From positions 4,393,001 through 4,457,000 of the forward strand of contig NZ_JAZHSB010000001.1 of assembly GCF_036924715.1 (NCBI RefSeq): 64,000 nt of DNA, in the 5' to 3' direction. Positions 59,789 to 64,000 of this stretch are shown here, in pieces. The position numbers and the translations under genes are program-made. The notes under the pieces were generated by a model. That model worked only from the letters and a program-made list of their open reading frames with translations. It ran no database searches and was not told the DNA's origin. Positions within the stretch are counted from its first letter, which is position 1, and every line of letters begins with the position of its first letter. Source of the DNA: Bradyrhizobium sp. AZCC 1721 (GTDB lineage: Bacteria; Pseudomonadota; Alphaproteobacteria; Rhizobiales; Xanthobacteraceae).

Positions 59789-61312
59789 TCAATGAATGGC
59801 CGCCGTTGGCGTGGCCACCGACGAAGGCCCTGCCTTTTCGAGAGTGCTGGCAACGTCCTTCGCTACTGCGACCGGGCGGCTGATGGGAGGTGGCGGCCCG
59901 CCTTCCAGCGCTGGCAGGCTAATAACCGCCTGCAGCCCCTTCTGCTTGTTGGTCAAGACGATATCGCCGCCGTGGTGGCGGACAATGGTCCGGGCAATGG
60001 AAAGGCCGAGACCTACGCCTCCTGTTTCGCGGTTCCGCGAATTCTCCATCCGGAAAAACGGGGTAAAAACCTGCTCTTTGGCACTGTCTGGAATACCTGG
60101 GCCGTCGTCCGAGACGGTGATTTCGACACTCTCGGCTTGCCTTTCCACGCTGACGCGCGCCCGCTCGCCATACCGGATGGCATTTTCGACGAGGTTGCGG
60201 CACGCGCGGCGCAGCGCGTCTGGCCGGCAGCTATAGCTGATCTTCTGTCCTTCAGAAAAAGAGATGTCATAGCCGAGTTCAGCGAGATCATCGCAGAGAC
60301 TTTCCACGAGAGCCGAGAGGTCCACGGTCCGCGTGCTTTCTGCGGTTGCGTCTTCGCGAGCGAATGCGAGAGTCGCCTCCGTCATCGTCTGGATCTCGGA
60401 AATGGTGGAGAGCATTTTCTCGCGAACGTCTCCGTCGGGCACGAATTCTGCTCGCAAGCGGAGCGAGGTCAAAGGTGTACGCAGATCATGACCGATGGCG
60501 GCCAGCATTCTGGTGCGGTCGTCGACGAAACGATGCAGGCGCGCTTGCATGCGATTGAATGCCTCGGCGGTGCGCCGGATATCGTCGGGGCCGGTTTCCG
60601 GCAGCGGCACGATCTCCTGGCCACGACCGAAAGCCTCGGCCGCTACGGCGAGCCGGCGCAATGGTTGCGCGATGCCGCGTGCGGCGAATACGGCAATGAT
60701 CGACAACGACAACGCGGAGAGGCCGAGCGCCAAGGTGGATTTGGAGGTCCAGAAGCCATCTTGCGCGGGCTTGGCAAATGCAGTGTTCAGCCATGCTCCG
60801 TTAGCCAACTGAACGGCCAATCCCATGCCGGTGGCATCATCGAGATAAAGAAATTTCGCTGGTCGGGACAGCGGCCAAGCTTCCGGCCTTAGGTCGACCC
60901 ATTGCGAGGAGGCGCCACTGCTGCTGGCAGTGTTTCGGGCGAAATCCGGTCTCACCTCGGCGGGCACGCTGTGGCCGGCAAAGGACATGCGCGGCAATGG
61001 CTGCGCCAGGCGCTCCCATGCCTCCTCTCGCCACGCGGAGGCATCCTTCAGTCCGTTGGTCGATATCCAATATCTCGCTGAACTGGTGTTGCTGGCATTA
61101 AGGATATCGGTCTGCAGCGACGGAGGCGTCGCCTCCAAAACCCGGGCGAGCGAGGCGCTCCGGCTGAATATCTCGCCCTTGGCGGCCTTCCGAATCGCCT
61201 GCCCGTGCTCATCCCAAGAAATGAAGAACACGATGGCTTGCGACAGCATGAGCGACAGCAGCGTGAAACAGATGAAGCGGGCCGCAAGGCTGCGCGTCCA
61301 CAAGCTCATCAT
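59789..61312 (-). CDS. Membrane sensor histidine kinase (EnvZ-like)
   Basis: A 507-residue kinase: membrane helix (FICFTLLSLMLSQAIVFFIS), periplasmic sensor of about 160 residues, second helix near 195-212, HAMP, HisKA with His275 (AAIGHDLRTPLTSLR), HATPase (GGVGLGLSIARTIVRHHGGD). The domain order matches EnvZ/RstB kinases. Its ATG overlaps the response-regulator stop (ATGA). It pairs with the OmpR-type regulator. The tail after HATPase is Pro/Ala-rich. Confidence 0.94.
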   Translation of the reverse strand: MMSLWTRSLAARFICFTLLSLMLSQAIVFFISWDEHGQAIRKAAKGEIFSRSASLARVLEATPPSLQTDILNASNTSSARYWISTNGLKDASAWREEAWERLAQPLPRMSFAGHSVPAEVRPDFARNTASSSGASSQWVDLRPEAWPLSRPAKFLYLDDATGMGLAVQLANGAWLNTAFAKPAQDGFWTSKSTLALGLSALSLSIIAVFAARGIAQPLRRLAVAAEAFGRGQEIVPLPETGPDDIRRTAEAFNRMQARLHRFVDDRTRMLAAIGHDLRTPLTSLRLRAEFVPDGDVREKMLSTISEIQTMTEATLAFAREDATAESTRTVDLSALVESLCDDLAELGYDISFSEGQKISYSCRPDALRRACRNLVENAIRYGERARVSVERQAESVEITVSDDGPGIPDSAKEQVFTPFFRMENSRNRETGGVGLGLSIARTIVRHHGGDIVLTNKQKGLQAVISLPALEGGPPPPISRPVAVAKDVASTLEKAGPSSVATPTAAIH

Positions 61313-62028
61313 GGTTGCTCGACCTCTGCGACGAGGCTGTATCCACCGCCCCAGTGAGTCTTGATCAAGGCTGGTACTTTCGGGTCGGCCTCGATTTTCT
61401 TCCGCAAGCGACTGACCTGATTGTCGATGCTCCGGTCGAACGGATCGGCATCTCGGCCGACCGTCAGGTCGAGGAGCTGATTGCGGCTGAGTACCAGGCC
61501 GGGATGGTCGAGAAATGCACACAACAGGCGGAACTCCGCCGTGCTGAGCGGCACAGCAACGCCGTCGTCTCCCGTCAACTCGCGCCGGTTGACGTCAAAG
61601 GTCCATCGATCAAAACGTACAACCTTGGTCGCAAGCCGGCCCTTCTGCGGCGGCAGGCTTTGGACTCGCCGAAGCACTGCTTTGATGCGGGCGAGAAGTT
61701 CGCGGGGATTGAATGGCTTGCTCACATAGTCATCGGCACCTACTTCCAGGCCGACGATTCGATCGGTCTCCTCAGCCATCGCAGTCAACAGGATAACGGG
61801 AAGGTCCGTGGTGCTGCGCAGATGGCGGCAGAGAGACAATCCGTCCTCGCCTGGCATCATGATGTCAAGAACCACCAGGTCCGGAGCATTTCGTTCGAGC
61901 AAACGGCGGAATGCAACGGCGTTCTCCGCAAGACTGATGCGGTAGCCATGCTGCATCAAGTATTTGCCGACCAGATCGCGAATATCGCGATGATCATCCA
62001 CGACGGCGATGTGAGGTGCCGAGTCCAT
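61309..62028 (-). CDS. OmpR-family response regulator
   Basis: A 239-residue regulator with a receiver (Asp55 in VVLDIMMPG, Lys in VSKPFNPREL) and a winged-helix output domain (FRLLCAFLDHPGLVLSRNQL, ending HWGGGYSLVAEV). It is the partner of the kinase at 59789 in a two-gene operon. GGAG lies 9 bases before the ATG. Tandem TTTGTCGCAA repeats about 260 bases upstream could be its binding site. Confidence 0.95.
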   Translation of the reverse strand: MDSAPHIAVVDDHRDIRDLVGKYLMQHGYRISLAENAVAFRRLLERNAPDLVVLDIMMPGEDGLSLCRHLRSTTDLPVILLTAMAEETDRIVGLEVGADDYVSKPFNPRELLARIKAVLRRVQSLPPQKGRLATKVVRFDRWTFDVNRRELTGDDGVAVPLSTAEFRLLCAFLDHPGLVLSRNQLLDLTVGRDADPFDRSIDNQVSRLRKKIEADPKVPALIKTHWGGGYSLVAEVEQP

Positions 62029-62531
62029 CTAGTTTGCTCCGTCCCGGATCATACTGAAGTCCTGCACCCACCCCATCGAAAAACTGTAACAGAATGTATC
62101 GGCCGCGTATGATCGATCGAAATCAAATGCTTGTGGCTGGCTTCACTGACAGCGCCGCGGCATCGGGATCGCAGGATCCCGATGCCGGCCGATCCGAGCG
62201 GGAACCGGCCTCAGGTGCATGATTCCCCGATCTGGCTGAAGCAATCTAGGCACAAGCTGTCGCAGAACGTTGTCCTGGTGAGCCATCTTTGTCGCAATTT
62301 GTCGCAAACCCGTATGCCTGTTCAGACTTGATACAACTTAAGAAACCGCATTGAGAGCAAGGTCATTCAAGAGCGGATGACAGGAGCGGCCATCACCGAT
62401 GGCCGCAACTGTCGCGAACTATCCAATGCAGCATTCCTGAGACAGATCGCGACAATTTCCGGCCGTCGTCGGCAAAGTTCTGCGACATCCGGACCCCATC
62501 GTGCGCACGCTCAACGAAGCAGGAGCGTTAC
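62029..62531. other. Divergent region upstream of the two-component operon
   Basis: About 500 bases. It holds a hairpin at 62160-62185 (11-base stem GCATCGGGATC, loop GCAG) and tandem TTTGTCGCAA repeats at 62288-62307. No gene is supported. Confidence 0.5.
62288..62307 (+). promoter_or_regulatory. Tandem TTTGTCGCAA repeat, candidate OmpR-type binding site
   Basis: Two perfect, head-to-tail 10-base copies. A related TGTCGCAG is about 31 bases to the left. Tandem direct repeats of this period are characteristic of OmpR/PhoB-family sites. The nearby OmpR-type regulator is the obvious candidate. Confidence 0.45.
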
Positions 62532-62930
62532 ATGTACGATGCGATGCACGCCGTTTTCCGCGGGGCCATTCCGGAAATCTCGAAAGGCTCATCGGCCGAG
62601 GGCGATGAAGACCACACTACACCGAAGGGACTGTTTCTTCGTAGAGCCGCAGTGCGGATAGGTTGGCTGCTCGTTTTCGTGTTGCGGAATACCTCGGCCT
62701 CCACCACCCCACCTGATTTGATGTACTGTGGAGATCGTATGGCTGTTTCGCGCCTCGTGACGGAGGACGATTTGACGTCCGAGCAGAAACCCAAGTTCGT
62801 GTGCAGAGTGTCCGACTTTACTTCTTGTAGGCCATGTCTTCGTATCAATCACGAAAGCTCATCCTCTGGTCCGATCAGCCTGACTGCCGCCGCACGCAAA
62901 CAAGATGACGTCTCGCCCGGGCCGGTTTGA
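62532..62930 (+). CDS. Doubtful open frame with strong ribosome-binding site
   Basis: AGGAG lies 6 bases before an ATG that opens a 132-residue frame (MYDAMHAVFRGAIPEISKGS). Composition becomes low-quality later, with Ser-rich stretches, and no family likeness is seen. The start signal may be real while the remainder belongs to a later insertion. Low confidence. Confidence 0.25.
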   Translation: MYDAMHAVFRGAIPEISKGSSAEGDEDHTTPKGLFLRRAAVRIGWLLVFVLRNTSASTTPPDLMYCGDRMAVSRLVTEDDLTSEQKPKFVCRVSDFTSCRPCLRINHESSSSGPISLTAAARKQDDVSPGPV

Positions 62931-63297
62931 AGTCGCGATGCGCCGCATCATCGCTTCGCCGGTACGGCGCCGCTGCTGGGCAGACGCAACGGTCCAGCCC
63001 CTCCGGAAGCTCGCAAAGCCGATCCCGATCCCTGCGCTCCAGCCCGCTTAGACGCAATCAAGCACCCTGCGCCCGTCGCATTGTCCGATCCCAAATTGCC
63101 AGTTTGCGGACTTCTTCAACACAATCAGCGCAAAGCGGACGTTCGGCGTGTATCGGGTGTCGGAGAAAGGCCAGAGGACTAAACCGCTCGCGCGGTAGGG
63201 CGCTGCAGCAGGCAGGGCAGCCAACAGGATAGCGCAACAGGGCGTCCTGTCTTGAGATGAGGGGTTCGCAACCTTCACTCAAGACAGGAGCATTCCC
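62931..63297. other. Unassigned stretch before the recombinase stub
   Basis: About 370 bases. On the minus strand a frame with CPACCSALPR and CADCVEE has Cys pairs but no recognisable family. The right end carries a 12-base inverted repeat (63245-63289). I cannot assign a gene. Confidence 0.35.
63245..63289 (+). repeat. 12-bp inverted repeat over the recombinase ribosome-binding site
   Basis: TCCTGTCTTGAG (63245-63256) and CTCAAGACAGGA (63278-63289), with a 21-base loop. The right arm contains the AGGA of the following start codon, so the hairpin could hide it. It could equally be a DNA-binding dyad. Confidence 0.75.
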
Positions 63298-63443
63298 ATG
63301 ACCGACGAGGCAATGAGCCCGTTGCGCCGGCGCATGATCGAAGACATGACGATCCGCAAGTTCGCGCCGAAGACCCAATATGACTACGTGCAAAGGGTCA
63401 AGAACTTCGCAGCATTTCTTGGGCGATCACCCGATACGGCCTC
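63298..63443 (+). pseudogene. Tyrosine recombinase N-terminal stub (IS91-associated type)
   Basis: MSPLRRRMIEDMTIRKFAPK, then TQYDYVQRVKNFAAFLGRSPD, is the SAM-like N-terminal domain of a tyrosine recombinase of the kind carried with IS91-like elements. The catalytic C-terminal domain is absent; sequence after about 63443 is the antisense of a DUF899 gene. AGGAGCATTCCC precedes the ATG. Confidence 0.75.
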
Positions 63444-63512
63444 CTCTTTCACCAGCATCTCGAGGCGCGCGGCTTTGCAGGCCTCGGGCGAAACGATCGG
63501 CGGTGTTTTCAT
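63441..63512 (-). pseudogene. DUF899 gene, N-terminal stub
   Basis: MKTPPIVSPEACKAARLEML then VKEE is the typical start of DUF899 thioredoxin-like proteins, with a strong ribosome-binding site (AGGAGGTGACTCCG). After residue 24 it runs into the recombinase stub on the other strand. About nine-tenths of the gene is lost. Confidence 0.75.
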
Positions 63513-63540
63513 CGGAGTCACCTCCTGCGCGATGTCGCTT

Positions 63541-63999
63541 TCACTGCATGAAGCCTTCGGCGAGGACCTTCCCGGTCGCCAGGCTCGCGGTCCCCACACC
63601 CCAGATCTGCCGCTCATTGACCCAGCCATATTCTTTGGACGCGGTGGAGAGGCGGACGTTTGCGAAGATGTCGAGCACCGGCTCGCCGGGTCGCGGCGCC
63701 GCTTGGCCGTCGCCAGACAACGCGATCCGCTGGCCGTCCTCGGTCTCGATGATCAAGTGCAGGTCGAGCTCCATGCGACCATCAGCGCGGACCCGCACAT
63801 AGTCGACGCCGTGCGCCCGGCCCGCGAGGCGTCCCTCGTACCGCCCAGCGACCGCAAGGTCGAATTGGGCTCCGTGTAGCGGAATCGCTTCCTGACCGGA
63901 AAGGATGGCGTTCAAGCTCACGCCGTAGTCGGTGACTCCCGTGAGATCGAGTTCCATGTCGTAAATCTTCTCGCCCCTCATCGCAGTATTTCCAGTCAT
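63541..63999 (-). CDS. DUF3237-family protein (start near window end)
   Basis: A 152-residue beta-barrel-type protein of the DUF3237 family (LSGQEAIPLHGAQFDLAVAG, YVRVRADGRMELDLHLIIET). Role unknown. The ATG at 63999 is at the window edge, so the true start might be further out or at internal ATGs 63981 or 63957. It is followed after 28 bases by the DUF899 stub in the same direction, probably once an operon. Confidence 0.75.
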   Translation of the reverse strand: MTGNTAMRGEKIYDMELDLTGVTDYGVSLNAILSGQEAIPLHGAQFDLAVAGRYEGRLAGRAHGVDYVRVRADGRMELDLHLIIETEDGQRIALSGDGQAAPRPGEPVLDIFANVRLSTASKEYGWVNERQIWGVGTASLATGKVLAEGFMQ

Positions 64000-64000
64000 C

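Noticed and set aside
62528..62848. Minus-strand open frame opposite the doubtful plus-strand frame
   Set aside because: Neither strand shows a family match, but the plus strand has the better ribosome-binding site. The minus frame was left out.

Overview
The window looks like chromosomal DNA of an alphaproteobacterium of the Bradyrhizobium/Rhodopseudomonas type. The evidence is uniformly high GC, many GGDEF/EAL and PAS-kinase genes, acyl-CoA metabolism genes, a GcrA-like regulator, small secreted proteins of kinds common in that group, and several families of short palindromic intergenic repeats. There is no rRNA, no CRISPR array and no intact insertion sequence. The genus assignment is recognition-based inference.

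Layout. 1-12.4 kb: signalling block (partial PAS-GGDEF cyclase, hybrid kinase, frameshifted GGDEF-EAL gene) broken up by a propionyl-CoA carboxylase alpha subunit, an oxaloacetate decarboxylase-like protein with acylphosphatase, a stand-alone sigma-70 region 1.1 mini-protein and a secreted nuclease. 12.6-18.7 kb: stress-type genes (DUF892/YciE, PPC/DUF296 protein, a DJ-1/PfpI stub, Crp/Fnr regulator, CsbD-like protein, 1-Cys peroxiredoxin); three of them carry upstream GGAAC/GGAAA...GTT motifs resembling EcfG general-stress promoters. 18.8-22.8 kb: chemoreceptor, DMT exporter, periplasmic ClpP-like protein, small secreted protein.

22.86-31.2 kb: a probable old genomic island. It begins at tRNA-Arg(TCG) with a truncated, frameshifted serine recombinase, carries an ECF sigma factor between two small membrane proteins, a tandem methyltransferase pair (first copy truncated), MAPEG, ArsR-SRPBCC and VOC genes. 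A 24-bp exact copy of part of the tRNA lies at 31171-31194.

31.2-45 kb: small envelope proteins, GrlR-like protein, a large PAS histidine kinase, DHDPS-family plus Nudix pair, then an acyl-CoA cluster (SDR, MaoC, DUF35 OB-fold protein, SCP-x-like thiolase) that could act together in side-chain degradation. 45-53 kb: a fused indolepyruvate:ferredoxin oxidoreductase, methyltransferase, PEP mutase-family enzyme, NIPSNAP and ArsR-type regulator. 53-62 kb: hydrolase, cysteine-containing and Arg/Trp-rich small secreted proteins, glycerophosphodiesterase, frameshifted Bug/TctC protein, GNAT, DUF899 protein, and an OmpR-type two-component system. 62.5-64 kb: a rearrangement scar where a tyrosine-recombinase stub meets a DUF899 stub head-on, followed by a DUF3237 gene.

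At least eight genes are broken (frameshifts at 10.0, 23.06 and 57.37 kb; truncations at 13.7, 30.7, 49.1, 63.3 and 63.5 kb). Frameshifts at short homopolymers could also be assembly errors.
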